From: DASZMX01 sp035551475
GTDB taxonomy: Bacteria; Verrucomicrobiota; Verrucomicrobiia; Limisphaerales; Palsa-1400
Direction of reading: 5' to 3'
Assembly: GCA_035551475.1 (NCBI GenBank)
Contig: DASZMX010000149.1
Location: forward strand, 1 to 46,783
DNA length: 46,783 bases
Below are positions 1 through 8,992 of this stretch, piece by piece. Numbering within the stretch: position 1 is the stretch's first letter; the number at the start of each line of letters is the position of its first letter. The translations under genes and the position numbers were made by a program. The notes under the pieces are model-generated. The model was given only the letters and a program-made list of their open reading frames with translations. It was not told where the DNA came from and made no database searches.

Positions 1-133
1 CATCCTGAACCCCTTTGTTCTGAGGAAAAACATTGAGCAAAAACTCAAGATCTTCTTCACTCTCCTCGGTAACCTCAATCGTGAGGCAACGAAGCCCTAA
101 TGGCCCCAGCCTTCGGTAACATTTTGCCGTGAG
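1..133. other. Window-edge stretch, no complete gene
   Basis: No complete gene is visible downstream of the kinase stop. On the minus strand, in the same frame as the kinase but after its stop, an open stretch of about 43 codons runs off the window edge and reads like real protein (for example LTIEVTEESEEDLEFLL). It has no ATG, GTG or TTG near its beginning. It could be the start of a gene with an unusual start codon, a gene remnant, or chance. Confidence 0.3.
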
Positions 134-3100
134 TCAACACGCAGGGGCGGATCGTGGCGCTGCGCCGGCCCTCAGGACGCCCTTGGCCTCGTCCAGCGAA
201 ATACGCGCCACGAGCCAGGCCACCCAACCGGCCCCAATATCGCCGCCGTCGTCCAGATGTTCCATCGCGGGAACCAATTTTTCCCCCTGCTGCAGCGTCT
301 CCCGCGCGGCCTCGCGCTGCCCGAGCTGCCATTGCGCCATCGCCAGGAATGCGCAAGCCTGGGCCTGCGCCTGCGCGTAAACTTGCGAACTGTGCCGCGC
401 CCGCTCCGCCCATTGCGCGCTTTCTGCAAAACGGCTCTGCCGATACGTTGACATGGCCTTGGCCGTTTGAAAAAAAGGCATGGAAGGGTCAGTCTTGCCC
501 AAGTCCATGGCGGCGTCAGCCATATGGTCGGCCCACGACAGATCGGAGCCGGAATCCGGCAGAAGAAGACAATCTTTGACCACCCGCTCCGCGACGTATG
601 GGTTCGACGTGGCTGGAAACTTGGCGCGGATCGTGCGGCAAAGTTGCTGGTACCCGGCAGCGTCCTGCAGCCTCACGAGCAGCGGCGCCAACGTGTGATA
701 GCGATAATGATCATCGGGCATATATTTCAATACGAGCGCGGCGTCCGCTGCCGCCTCCCGCCAGCGTCCGCGGCGCCCCGCCAGATCCACGCGCTCCAGC
801 AGCAATTTGACACAGCCCGGCTCGGCCAGGAATTCCGGGGTTAATGTTTCCGTCAGCAATTGCTCCGTTTCGGCAAACTTCTTCTGCGCCATCAACACGC
901 GGGCGAGGTCGTCCAGCGCCGACACCGCCTGCGCGCTTTCATTCCCAAACATCTTCCGCCAGGAAGCCAGGGCCGCGCGATCCGCCATCTCGGCTTCAGG
1001 CCATTTGCTTTCCGCTTCCAGCGCCCACGACAAATTTCGCAGCGTGTATAAGGTGTCGGGATGATCGTCCCCCAGAAGTTTGCGTTGGATCGAAAGAGCG
1101 GCGCCCAATACCCAAGCCGAATCGGTCACCAGCCCTCTGGTCTGCAGCCGCTGGCCGAGCAGAAAAAGCGACCGGGCCACATCCGGATGCTCATCGCCGA
1201 GCAATTTTCGTTTCATGGCCAGAGCATCCCCTTCCAAAGTTTGCGCCTCCGCCAGCTTGCCGTTGACGCCTGCCGCCCAGGCCACATCGTCGAGCGATGC
1301 CGCGACCAGCGGATGTTCGCTTCCGAGCAACTTTTGGCGAATGGCCAAAATCTCCCGCGTCATCGCTTCGGATTCGATCGGTTTCCCTTCGTCGTTCAGC
1401 ACGATGCTCAGGTTGCGCATGGAATCCGCGGCCTCCAGGCTTTCGCTCCCAAATAACTTCTGCCGGATGGCTAGGGCTTCCCGCTCCCGCGCCTCCGCGT
1501 CGGCAAATCGGTGTTCGACGCGATAAACGTCAGCGAGTTTGCTCAACGAGGCCGCCACCTCTCCGCTTTCGTTGCCGAGCAAACGGCGCCGGACGTCCAA
1601 GGCTTCCACGAATGCGCTTTCCGCCTCGGCGGAATTGCCTTCCCGCAAAAGCGCCTCCCCCAAATCATGGCGCGCCGCGGCGGCCTCCCGGCTGCCCAGG
1701 CCATAGAGCAGTTGCGCGCGGGCCAGCGCGCCACGATCCATTTCTTCGGCGCGGCGGAATTCTCCAATCCGCAGGTAAACGTGCCCCATCACAGTGCGCA
1801 ACTCGGCCTCAACGGCCGGTTGATTGGTCAGCTCCTGGCCGACGCGCTGTGCGGTGTGATCGAGAATTTCCTTCAAAACCTTGGTGTCCCGGCCGCGCGC
1901 CACGGACGGCCCGACGCCCTCCAGCATGTCCTCAAGAAAATGAGTGACTTGCTGGCTTTTTGCGCCCTCGATCAGGGCTTTGGCCTGGTCCGCCTTTGCT
2001 TGCCGCAGAGCCGCGTCTGCTTCCTGCCGGGCGCGCCTCTCTTTGGCCAGCGAGATGGTCACCAGCGCCAAACTCACCGCAATCAGCAACAAAATGACCG
2101 CCAGGCTGCCGAAGAAAAGCCGGTTGCGGGAAACGAGCTTTTGCACTTTGTAAATGGAGCTGGGCGGGCGCGCCGAGATGGGCTCGTTGGCCAAATAACG
2201 CTGCACATCGCGCGCCAGGCTATGCGCTGTTTCATAGCGGCGTGCGCGATCCTTTTCCAGCGCCTTCATCACTATCCAGTCCAGGTCTCCGCGCACGGCG
2301 CGAATCAGCTTGGCGGGATCAGCTTGATGCCGCTGGCAAAGGCCGGTCAGGGCCGGGGCCATCATCGTGCTCAAACGGGTCGAGGGCCGCACCGGCTCCT
2401 GATTTGTGATCACCCGGCGGACCTCATCAAAGCCGGCTTTTAACAACTCACTGGTGTCAAACGGAGTTGTCCCCGTCAAGAGCTCATAAAGCAGCACGCC
2501 GAGACTGTAGATATCCGTCCGCGTGTCCACATCCACGCTGCTCAAGGCCGCTTGTTCTGGACTCATGTAGGCCGGCGTCCCGATCAACATCTCGAATGCC
2601 GTAAACAGGGTTTTGTCGGTGAGGCGCTGACCGGTCGTGGCCTTGGCAATGCCAAAGTCGATTACTTTGGGCAGCCCGGTTCCATCCGTCGAGGTGGTCA
2701 CCAAAATGTTGGAGGGTTTGATGTCCCGATGGATGATTCCTTTCTGATGCGCGTGCTGCACCGCGTCGCACACCTGCAAAAACAATCCCAGCCGCGCCAC
2801 GGTGGTTAAAGCGTGGCGATCACAGAAATCAGTGATTTTGACTCCGCGCACCAGTTCCATGACAAAGAAAGGACGGCCCGCCGCCGTGGCGCCTGCTTCG
2901 AAAACGCGGGCGATATTGGGATGGTCCATCAGGGCCAAGGCCTGCCGTTCCGCTTCAAATCGGGCAATCACGCTTTTCGTGTCCATGCCCGGCTTGATGA
3001 TCTTCAACGCCACCCGGCGCCGCACCGGCTCTTCCTGTTCCGCCATGTGGACGACGCCGCACCCTCCTTCGCCGATTTGCTGCAAAAGTTTGAAGCCGCC

Positions 3101-3343
3101 TATCCGATCGCCCGCTCCTTCGCCGCTGGCCGCAGCCACCCGGCTCTGCGCCGCCATCGTCTGCGGGGATTGCTCAAGAAAATCTCCCAGCCGATCATGG
3201 CTGGCCAGCAGAGCTTCGACCCTTTCTCGTAAAGCGCTGCGCCCGCCGCAGGCCCGCTCCAAATAAGCGGCGCGTTCCTCGCGAGGCAAATCCAGCGCCT
3301 CCGAAAAAACCATCAAATCACGGTCTGGAGAATCGTTCGTCAA
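134..3343 (-). CDS. Membrane Ser/Thr protein kinase with TPR repeats
   Basis: A Hanks-type serine/threonine kinase with a sensor-like TPR region. From the TTG start at 3343 the product has 1069 residues. The kinase domain spans about 83-386, with the ATP lysine in VALKIIK (114), the catalytic loop HRDIKPSN (205-212), DFG (229-231) and GTPAYMSPEQA. The glycine loop reads GEGGCG where GEGGFG is usual. One membrane helix follows (about 409-433), then TPR-type repeats of about 42 residues carrying recurring RKLLG and HP motifs to near residue 1000. This places the kinase in the cytoplasm and the TPRs probably outside the membrane. The longest open frame starts at 3679 but overlaps the upstream gene, so it was not used. 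The TTG has GGAA eight bases upstream and keeps the usual N-terminal region; an ATG at 3313 is the alternative. The substrate is unknown. Confidence 0.9.
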   Translation of the reverse strand: MTNDSPDRDLMVFSEALDLPREERAAYLERACGGRSALRERVEALLASHDRLGDFLEQSPQTMAAQSRVAAASGEGAGDRIGGFKLLQQIGEGGCGVVHMAEQEEPVRRRVALKIIKPGMDTKSVIARFEAERQALALMDHPNIARVFEAGATAAGRPFFVMELVRGVKITDFCDRHALTTVARLGLFLQVCDAVQHAHQKGIIHRDIKPSNILVTTSTDGTGLPKVIDFGIAKATTGQRLTDKTLFTAFEMLIGTPAYMSPEQAALSSVDVDTRTDIYSLGVLLYELLTGTTPFDTSELLKAGFDEVRRVITNQEPVRPSTRLSTMMAPALTGLCQRHQADPAKLIRAVRGDLDWIVMKALEKDRARRYETAHSLARDVQRYLANEPISARPPSSIYKVQKLVSRNRLFFGSLAVILLLIAVSLALVTISLAKERRARQEADAALRQAKADQAKALIEGAKSQQVTHFLEDMLEGVGPSVARGRDTKVLKEILDHTAQRVGQELTNQPAVEAELRTVMGHVYLRIGEFRRAEEMDRGALARAQLLYGLGSREAAAARHDLGEALLREGNSAEAESAFVEALDVRRRLLGNESGEVAASLSKLADVYRVEHRFADAEAREREALAIRQKLFGSESLEAADSMRNLSIVLNDEGKPIESEAMTREILAIRQKLLGSEHPLVAASLDDVAWAAGVNGKLAEAQTLEGDALAMKRKLLGDEHPDVARSLFLLGQRLQTRGLVTDSAWVLGAALSIQRKLLGDDHPDTLYTLRNLSWALEAESKWPEAEMADRAALASWRKMFGNESAQAVSALDDLARVLMAQKKFAETEQLLTETLTPEFLAEPGCVKLLLERVDLAGRRGRWREAAADAALVLKYMPDDHYRYHTLAPLLVRLQDAAGYQQLCRTIRAKFPATSNPYVAERVVKDCLLLPDSGSDLSWADHMADAAMDLGKTDPSMPFFQTAKAMSTYRQSRFAESAQWAERARHSSQVYAQAQAQACAFLAMAQWQLGQREAARETLQQGEKLVPAMEHLDDGGDIGAGWVAWLVARISLDEAKGVLRAGAAPRSAPAC

Positions 3344-3456
3344 ATCACGCGTTCCATTTCGTTTCCCGCCAGGAATCAGGGCTGCTCCAGGCGCGTTTGG
3401 CCATGCCACCCAGGGATGCACGCCCGTTGAGCCAGCATCTCGCCCTATCTGGCCCG

Positions 3457-3484
3457 GTAATACAATGCGAGATTTGGCTCCCAA
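3457..3484 (-). promoter_or_regulatory. Possible promoter of the kinase gene
   Basis: On the minus strand TTGGGA (3484-3479) and TATTAC (3462-3457) lie 16 bases apart, in the gap between the HAF-repeat gene and the kinase. Each box matches four of six sigma-70 consensus bases, so this is weak. It would give the kinase a leader of roughly 110 bases. Confidence 0.25.
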
Positions 3485-3561
3485 AAGGACGCAGGCATCC
3501 AAACTATCTTGAAAAAACCGCGCAGGTTTGCCGGTGAGAGCCAAAGCGGCGTGAAAACGCC

Positions 3562-4863
3562 TTAAAGCAGCCTCACCCGGTAATAGGCATTGGCCGCAGT
3601 GAAGCCATTCGGAATCGTGAATTGCGCGGGGCCGGTCGTGGCCGGGCTGACGTCGCCGACGCCCGCCACGTCTTGCCAATTGGGATGGGCCAAATCGGAA
3701 GTCTGCTGCAGGCGATACGTCTTTCCCGCGACCGCGTCAAACGTCACGATGACGTCCGGGCCGTTGATCGCCACGCCGATTTTGCGCAAAACGGGAGTCA
3801 ACAGCACGGCGTGGGTGCGCCCGTTGACCTCGCCCACGGCGGCAATCTGGCCGGAGTCATTAATGGCGCGCCCCGGCACGCGGCTGCCTTCCTGGATCAA
3901 GCGCAGATTGGTGAAGCCCGAGCCGGGAAGGACCAAATCGTTGAGATCGCGCATCACCCCATTGTGATAGACGAACGCGTGATAGACGCTGTTGTTATTG
4001 TTCGAAGGGTAGGAATTGCCGACAATCTCTCCCAGATTATTGATGGCGTCCGCGTGGCTGGTCGCGCCGCCCAGCGTGCCAAGGTCAATATTATTGACTC
4101 CTGTGCCGCTAAAAAGCACGGCATGAAAGGCCGAATTTCCCGTGAGGGCGGAATCGCCGACAATCTGGCCCGCGTTATTGATGCCGTAGGCATGGCTGTT
4201 AAATCCACCCAATGCTCCCAGATCCACATTGCCCGACGCGCCGAAAAGCGTGGCATGCTGCGCGGCATCACTGCGCGTGCCATACCCGACGCTTTGGCCG
4301 GAAGCGTTAATGTCATACGCAATGCCCGTGATGCCGCCGCCAATGCCGCCCAAAGCGGTGTTCCCATTTCCCGCGCCGCCGTAACGACAAGGCAGATCTT
4401 CGTAGAAGCAATCGTCCGCATCTCCGATCATCGTCCCGGAATTATTTATGGCCTCGATCGCGCTCGCCGTCTCCCCGGAATCGCACAGGTCGCCGAGATC
4501 GATCTTCCCTGAAGGGGTGAAAATTGTGGCTTTATAATGCCCATTGGTCGAGTAAGCCCAGCCCACGATTTGGCCGGAATCATTGATCCCCCGCGCCTCT
4601 CCCACATAGGAAATTGGCCCCTGGCTGTCGAGATCGATATTATTGGAGCCGCTGCCGCTGAAGAGGACGGCGTGGGAATACATGTTGTTCGAAATATCCG
4701 AATATCCCACGACCTGCCCGGAACTGTTCAACGCGTAAGCCTGACTGGAGCTCCCGCCCAGCGTGCCGAGGTCCTTCACATAATAAGATTCCGCGCGCGC
4801 CAGCGAAATCATGGCGCACAGCGCTCCCCCACAAAGGACAGCCCGGGAAAAACGAATAACCAT
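3562..4863 (-). CDS. Secreted HAF-repeat protein
   Basis: A 433-residue exported protein of unknown function. A signal peptide covers about residues 1-24 (hydrophobic core, then SLARA). Residues about 30-350 hold repeated units of the HAF type: motifs such as DLGTLGG, then A.ALN.SGQVVG, then HAVLF, recurring about every 45-55 residues. Such repeats are common in extracellular proteins of Verrucomicrobia, Acidobacteria and Proteobacteria and probably form a beta-rich solenoid or propeller. The last 75 residues form a separate beta domain ending YYRVRLL, which occurs on many verrucomicrobial secreted proteins. The ATG has AAGGAT just upstream and its own promoter, so the gene need not be cotranscribed with nifJ. 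Function cannot be given. Confidence 0.85.
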   Translation of the reverse strand: MVIRFSRAVLCGGALCAMISLARAESYYVKDLGTLGGSSSQAYALNSSGQVVGYSDISNNMYSHAVLFSGSGSNNIDLDSQGPISYVGEARGINDSGQIVGWAYSTNGHYKATIFTPSGKIDLGDLCDSGETASAIEAINNSGTMIGDADDCFYEDLPCRYGGAGNGNTALGGIGGGITGIAYDINASGQSVGYGTRSDAAQHATLFGASGNVDLGALGGFNSHAYGINNAGQIVGDSALTGNSAFHAVLFSGTGVNNIDLGTLGGATSHADAINNLGEIVGNSYPSNNNNSVYHAFVYHNGVMRDLNDLVLPGSGFTNLRLIQEGSRVPGRAINDSGQIAAVGEVNGRTHAVLLTPVLRKIGVAINGPDVIVTFDAVAGKTYRLQQTSDLAHPNWQDVAGVGDVSPATTGPAQFTIPNGFTAANAYYRVRLL

Positions 4864-4900
4864 AGATCCTTGATTTTGGTTTTAAGCCGACAACCGCCGT

Positions 4901-4929
4901 ATTATAACCCGGGAAATTTCACGCCGCAA
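4901..4929 (-). promoter_or_regulatory. Sigma-70-type promoter of the HAF-repeat gene
   Basis: On the minus strand a perfect TATAAT (4906-4901) lies 17 bases after TTGCGG (4929-4924). Transcription would begin near 4894, about 30 bases before the ATG. This is the best housekeeping promoter match I found in the window. Confidence 0.6.
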
Positions 4930-4946
4930 GCGCCGCACGCGGCACG

Positions 4947-4972
4947 CCGCGAAGAGCTCTCCCGCTTCGCGG
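4947..4972 (-). terminator. Hairpin after nifJ, possible terminator
   Basis: Perfect 8-bp inverted repeat CCGCGAAG / CTTCGCGG around a 10-base loop, about 50 bases past the nifJ stop and just before the promoter of the next gene. There is no T tract, so a classic intrinsic terminator is not proven; the position between two transcription units supports the role. Confidence 0.35.
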
Positions 4973-5022
4973 ATTCTCGCGACAAGTATTGTTCCTGCGA
5001 GGCGTCGGCGCCTGATGATTAT

Positions 5023-8000
5023 TCAGGAATGGCTGGCGGGCGGGAGCGTCAGGGACGGGGCCGGCGCGGTTGACATTCTTTGCAGATGCGCGAATTTTCT
5101 CAAGACATCCTCCTGCGCAGAGTCAAGCATTGCTTTATAAACCGCCGGGTCCTGCTGCGCGAGCGTTTGAAAGCGCCGTTCGGTGGCGCAGAATTTTTCC
5201 AGCGGAATTTTGGGCGCGCCGGAATCCAGCTTTAATCCCGGCAGGCCCTCGGCCACCCGGCGGGGATCAAACCGGAACAGCGGCCAAAACCCGCTCTCCA
5301 CCGCCAGTTTCTGCTGTTCCAAGCCCAGCCCCAGCGTATAGCCATGCTCGATACACGGACTGTAGGCGATGATCAGCGAAGCGCCCGGGTGCGCTTCCGC
5401 CTCCTCAAAGGCCTTGACCGTTTGCGAATCCTTGGCCCCCAGCGCGATTTGCGCCACATAGGCGGTCCCGTACGTCATGGCGATCTGCGCCAGGTCTTTC
5501 TTTGCCACGCGCTTGCCCGACACGGCGAACCGCGCCACCGCCCCCATGGGCGTGGCTTTGGACTGCTGCCCGCCGGTGTTGGAGTAGGCCTCAGTGTCAA
5601 GCACAAGGATGTTCACCTTGGCGTTCAGCGCCAGCACATGATCCAATCCGCCGAAGCCAATGTCGTAGGCCCAGCCGTCCCCGCCGACGATCCAGACTGA
5701 TTTCTTGACCAGCGCGTCCGCCAGCACATGAAGGCTGGAGGCGGCGGGCAGGGCGTATTGTTGCAGGCGCCGCCGCAGTTCGGACACTCGCTCGCGTTGC
5801 TGGCCAATTTCTCGTTCGTTGTTTTGCGCGCTGTTGAGCAATCCCTCCGCCAATTCCCCGCCGATTCGCGGCGCCAGCTGGCGGGTTAATTCCCGCGCGA
5901 TTTCCGTTTGTTTATCCAGCGCGACGCGTTGGCCGAAGCCGTATTCCGCGTTGTCCTCGAAAAGTGAGTTGGACCAGGCCGGCCCGCGATGCTCGGCGTT
6001 GACCGCGTAGGGCGTCGTCGGCAGGTTGCCTCCATAAATGGACGAACAGCCGGTGGCGTTGGCCACAATCAAGCGGTCTCCCACCATTTGCGTCAGGAGT
6101 TTGACATAGGGCGTTTCACCGCAGCCGGAACAGGCGCTGGAATACTCGAAAAGCGTTTCGCGAAACTGGGTGCCTTTGACGTCGAGCGGCAGGCTCGCGC
6201 GATCGGGCGAAGGCAATTTTAAGAAGAAATCATAGTTGACTCGCTCCTGCGCGCGCAACGGCGGCATTGGCTGCATGTTGATCGCTTTTTGTTTCGGGTC
6301 CGTTTTCGATTTCACCGGGCACACGGCAACGCAGAGCGTGCATCCCGTGCAATCCTCCGGCGCCACCTGCAGGGAATACTGGGAGTCCTTCCATTCCTGC
6401 GAGCGAAAGGCGGTCGATTTAAAAGTCGGCGGCGTTTCGGCCAATTGGCTGGCGGGATAAAACTTCGCGCGGATGGCCGCGTGCGGACAGACCAAAACGC
6501 ATTTGTTGCATTGAATGCAAATGGCGGGATCCCACGCCGGGATTTCCAGCGCGATGGCGCGTTTTTCCCAGCGCGTCGTGCCGGTGGGCCAGGTGCCATC
6601 CGCCGGAAACGCGCTCACCGGCAGCAGGTCGCCTTTGTTCGCCATCATCACCGCGGAAACGCGTTGCACAAATTCCGGCGCCGCCGCTGAAACGGTGGCG
6701 GTGCGATGAATGTCGCCCGAGACAGTGTTCGGAATCTCGGCCGCATGCAGCGCCGCCAGCGTCTGATCCACCGCGCGGCAATTGCGCTCCACCACCGCCT
6801 CCCCTTTGCGGGCATAGGTTTTGCGAATCGCCTTCTTGATCTGGGCAATCGCTTCTTCGCGCGGCATCACATTGGAAATGGCGAAGAAGCACGTTTGCAT
6901 GATGGTGTTGATGCGGCCGCCCATCCCGGTGGCTTTGGCGACCGTGTAGGCGTCGATCACATAACATTTGAGCTTTTTGTCCAGGATCTCGCGCTGGGTT
7001 TCCACGGACAAGCGCTGCCACGTCTCTTGCGGCCCGAAAGGCGAATTGAGCAGGAGCGTCGCCCCTTCGGCGGCATAACCGAGCACGTCGTAACGATCTA
7101 AAAACGACCACTGATGGCACCCGATAAAATTGGCCCGCTTGATTAAAAACGGAGCCTGGATGGGTTTCGGTCCAAAGCGCAAATGTGAAATCGTGACCGC
7201 GCCCGACTTTTTGGAATCATAGACAAAATACCCTTGCGCGTGCAGAGCGGTTTCCTCTCCGATAATCTTGATCGTGTTTTTGTTCGCGCCCACCGTGCCG
7301 TCCGCCCCCAATCCAAAAAACACCGCGCGCACCACTTCCTTCGGCTCAATGTCAAACTCGGGGTCAAACGCGAGAGAAGTGTGGGTGACGTCATCCACGA
7401 TCCCGATCGTAAAATGGTTTTTCGGCGCGGGCGCCTTCAGCTCGTCGAAAATTGACTTGACCATCGCCGGGGTGAATTCCTTGGAGGAAAGGCCGTAACG
7501 TCCGCCCACCACCAGCGGCTCGGCATCAAAGGAGGCCAGGCCCCGGTCGCACGCTTCGCGCAGCGCCGCCACCACATCGACATAAAGCGGCTCGCCCACC
7601 GCGCCCGGTTCCTTGGTGCGGTCGAGCGCCGCAATCCGGCGCACCGTGGGAGGAAGCGCCGCAATGAACGCCTCGACCGCGAACGGCCGATACAGCCGCA
7701 CCCGCAAAACCCCGGTTTTTTCGCCGCGCTCATTCAGCCATTGGGACGCCTGTTGCGCCGTTTCGCCGCCGGAACCCATGATGACCACCACGCGCTCAGC
7801 TTGCGGGTCTCCCGAGTAGTCAAACAAATGGTAGGATCGCCCGGTGATTCCGGCGAAGCGGTCCATGGCCGCCTGCACCAGAGCCGGGGCGCGGTCGTAA
7901 AAGGAATTGCACGCTTCCCGCGCTTGAAAAAACACATCCGGGTTTTGGGCCGTGCCCCGCACGCACGGACGGTCGGGCGAGAGGCCGTGATGGCGGAACG

Positions 8001-8640
8001 CCGCGATGGATTGCTCGTCTCCGCTCATCATCTCGCGCAATTGTGCGTCGCTCAAGGCGTGGATTTTCCCCACTTCGTGCGACGTGCGGAAACCATCAAA
8101 AAAATGGAGAAACGGAATCCGCGATTCGAGCGTGGCCGCGTGCGCCACGCACGCCAAATCCTGCGCTTCCTGCACGGAGCCGGAAGAAAGCATCGCGAAG
8201 CCGGTCTGCCGGCATGCCATCACATCCGAATGATCGCCAAAAATGGAAAGCGCGTGCGTGGCCAGCGTTCTCGCCGTCACATGCATGCAGAAAGGCAGCA
8301 GCTCGCCCGCGATTTTGTACATGTTCGGGATCATGAGAAGCAGGCCCTGCGAAGCGGTGAAGGTCGTGCTCAGGGAGCCCACTTGCAGCATCCCGTGCAA
8401 CGCGCCCGCCGCGCCGGCTTCCGATTGCATTTCGACGACCTTTGGCACTGTCCCATATAAATTCTGCCGTCCCGCGGTGGACCATTGGTCGCACCATTCG
8501 GCCATGGGCGAGGAGGGCGTGATGGGATAAATCGCCACGGTTTCGACGAGGCGATAGGCGACGCTGGCAACGGCTTCGTTGCCGTCAAGGGTGACATAGG
8601 GGGCGGCAGCAATCTCAGGCGAAGTGGCAGATTGGTTCAT
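5023..8640 (-). CDS. nifJ: Pyruvate:ferredoxin (flavodoxin) oxidoreductase
   Basis: A single-chain PFOR of 1205 residues, the usual length. It converts pyruvate and CoA to acetyl-CoA and CO2 and reduces ferredoxin or flavodoxin in the cytoplasm. The N-terminal TPP-pyrimidine domain begins at about residue 15, with YPITPSSPMAEW. Two [4Fe-4S] ferredoxin motifs are CIQCNKC..CP (from residue 708) and CTGCTLC..CP (from 764). The proximal-cluster cysteines begin at CSGCGE (837), and the TPP diphosphate motif GDGW is at 987-990 with NTGGQQSKATPMG after it. The ATG at 8640 has an AAGAGAA ribosome site. It is transcribed away from hemA across a 352-base gap. PFOR implies anoxic or low-oxygen metabolism. 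Its low-potential electrons could feed the complex I encoded here, which lacks the NADH module; that link is inference. Confidence 0.97.
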   Translation of the reverse strand: MNQSATSPEIAAAPYVTLDGNEAVASVAYRLVETVAIYPITPSSPMAEWCDQWSTAGRQNLYGTVPKVVEMQSEAGAAGALHGMLQVGSLSTTFTASQGLLLMIPNMYKIAGELLPFCMHVTARTLATHALSIFGDHSDVMACRQTGFAMLSSGSVQEAQDLACVAHAATLESRIPFLHFFDGFRTSHEVGKIHALSDAQLREMMSGDEQSIAAFRHHGLSPDRPCVRGTAQNPDVFFQAREACNSFYDRAPALVQAAMDRFAGITGRSYHLFDYSGDPQAERVVVIMGSGGETAQQASQWLNERGEKTGVLRVRLYRPFAVEAFIAALPPTVRRIAALDRTKEPGAVGEPLYVDVVAALREACDRGLASFDAEPLVVGGRYGLSSKEFTPAMVKSIFDELKAPAPKNHFTIGIVDDVTHTSLAFDPEFDIEPKEVVRAVFFGLGADGTVGANKNTIKIIGEETALHAQGYFVYDSKKSGAVTISHLRFGPKPIQAPFLIKRANFIGCHQWSFLDRYDVLGYAAEGATLLLNSPFGPQETWQRLSVETQREILDKKLKCYVIDAYTVAKATGMGGRINTIMQTCFFAISNVMPREEAIAQIKKAIRKTYARKGEAVVERNCRAVDQTLAALHAAEIPNTVSGDIHRTATVSAAAPEFVQRVSAVMMANKGDLLPVSAFPADGTWPTGTTRWEKRAIALEIPAWDPAICIQCNKCVLVCPHAAIRAKFYPASQLAETPPTFKSTAFRSQEWKDSQYSLQVAPEDCTGCTLCVAVCPVKSKTDPKQKAINMQPMPPLRAQERVNYDFFLKLPSPDRASLPLDVKGTQFRETLFEYSSACSGCGETPYVKLLTQMVGDRLIVANATGCSSIYGGNLPTTPYAVNAEHRGPAWSNSLFEDNAEYGFGQRVALDKQTEIARELTRQLAPRIGGELAEGLLNSAQNNEREIGQQRERVSELRRRLQQYALPAASSLHVLADALVKKSVWIVGGDGWAYDIGFGGLDHVLALNAKVNILVLDTEAYSNTGGQQSKATPMGAVARFAVSGKRVAKKDLAQIAMTYGTAYVAQIALGAKDSQTVKAFEEAEAHPGASLIIAYSPCIEHGYTLGLGLEQQKLAVESGFWPLFRFDPRRVAEGLPGLKLDSGAPKIPLEKFCATERRFQTLAQQDPAVYKAMLDSAQEDVLRKFAHLQRMSTAPAPSLTLPPASHS

Positions 8641-8992
8641 ATTCTCTTGGGGTAATTACGCGTATAAAGCTCCGCCGGAATGCGGCGCGCGGACTGCCCT
8701 CCTGGCCACAACAACGGGCGGGTGGCTCGTCGCTCTGGGGCCAGGCTGGGGCAAATAGGTTCATGGCTAGATCAATTCGCCAGCAACTTACAAAGGCTTT
8801 GCCCTCCCCACTCCCCGCCCTTTGCCATTCCTGAGCCACTTTTTGTCCATCTCTCCGACCCCGCTGATTTCGCAATAAATGGCAAGCCCTTAACAAAGGG
8901 GGTGTAGTTGAAATCGCCTGCCAGGCGCGATGCTCAGGCCGGATGAAAACCAACGTGCGTCCCAGTGGACCAACGACAGCGGAGGCCCCATG
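8641..8992. other. Divergent intergenic region, nifJ / hemA
   Basis: A 352-base gap that must hold both the nifJ and hemA promoters. I see no gene in it. CCCTT and AAGGG form a small inverted repeat near 8888-8901. TTGAAA near 8908 lacks a convincing -10 partner. The only open frames are the hemA 5' extension from 8930 and shadow frames. Confidence 0.5.

Noticed and set aside
3344..3679. N-terminal extension of the kinase
   Set aside because: It overlaps the HAF-repeat gene and the sequence before the TTG at 3343 is unlike the family.
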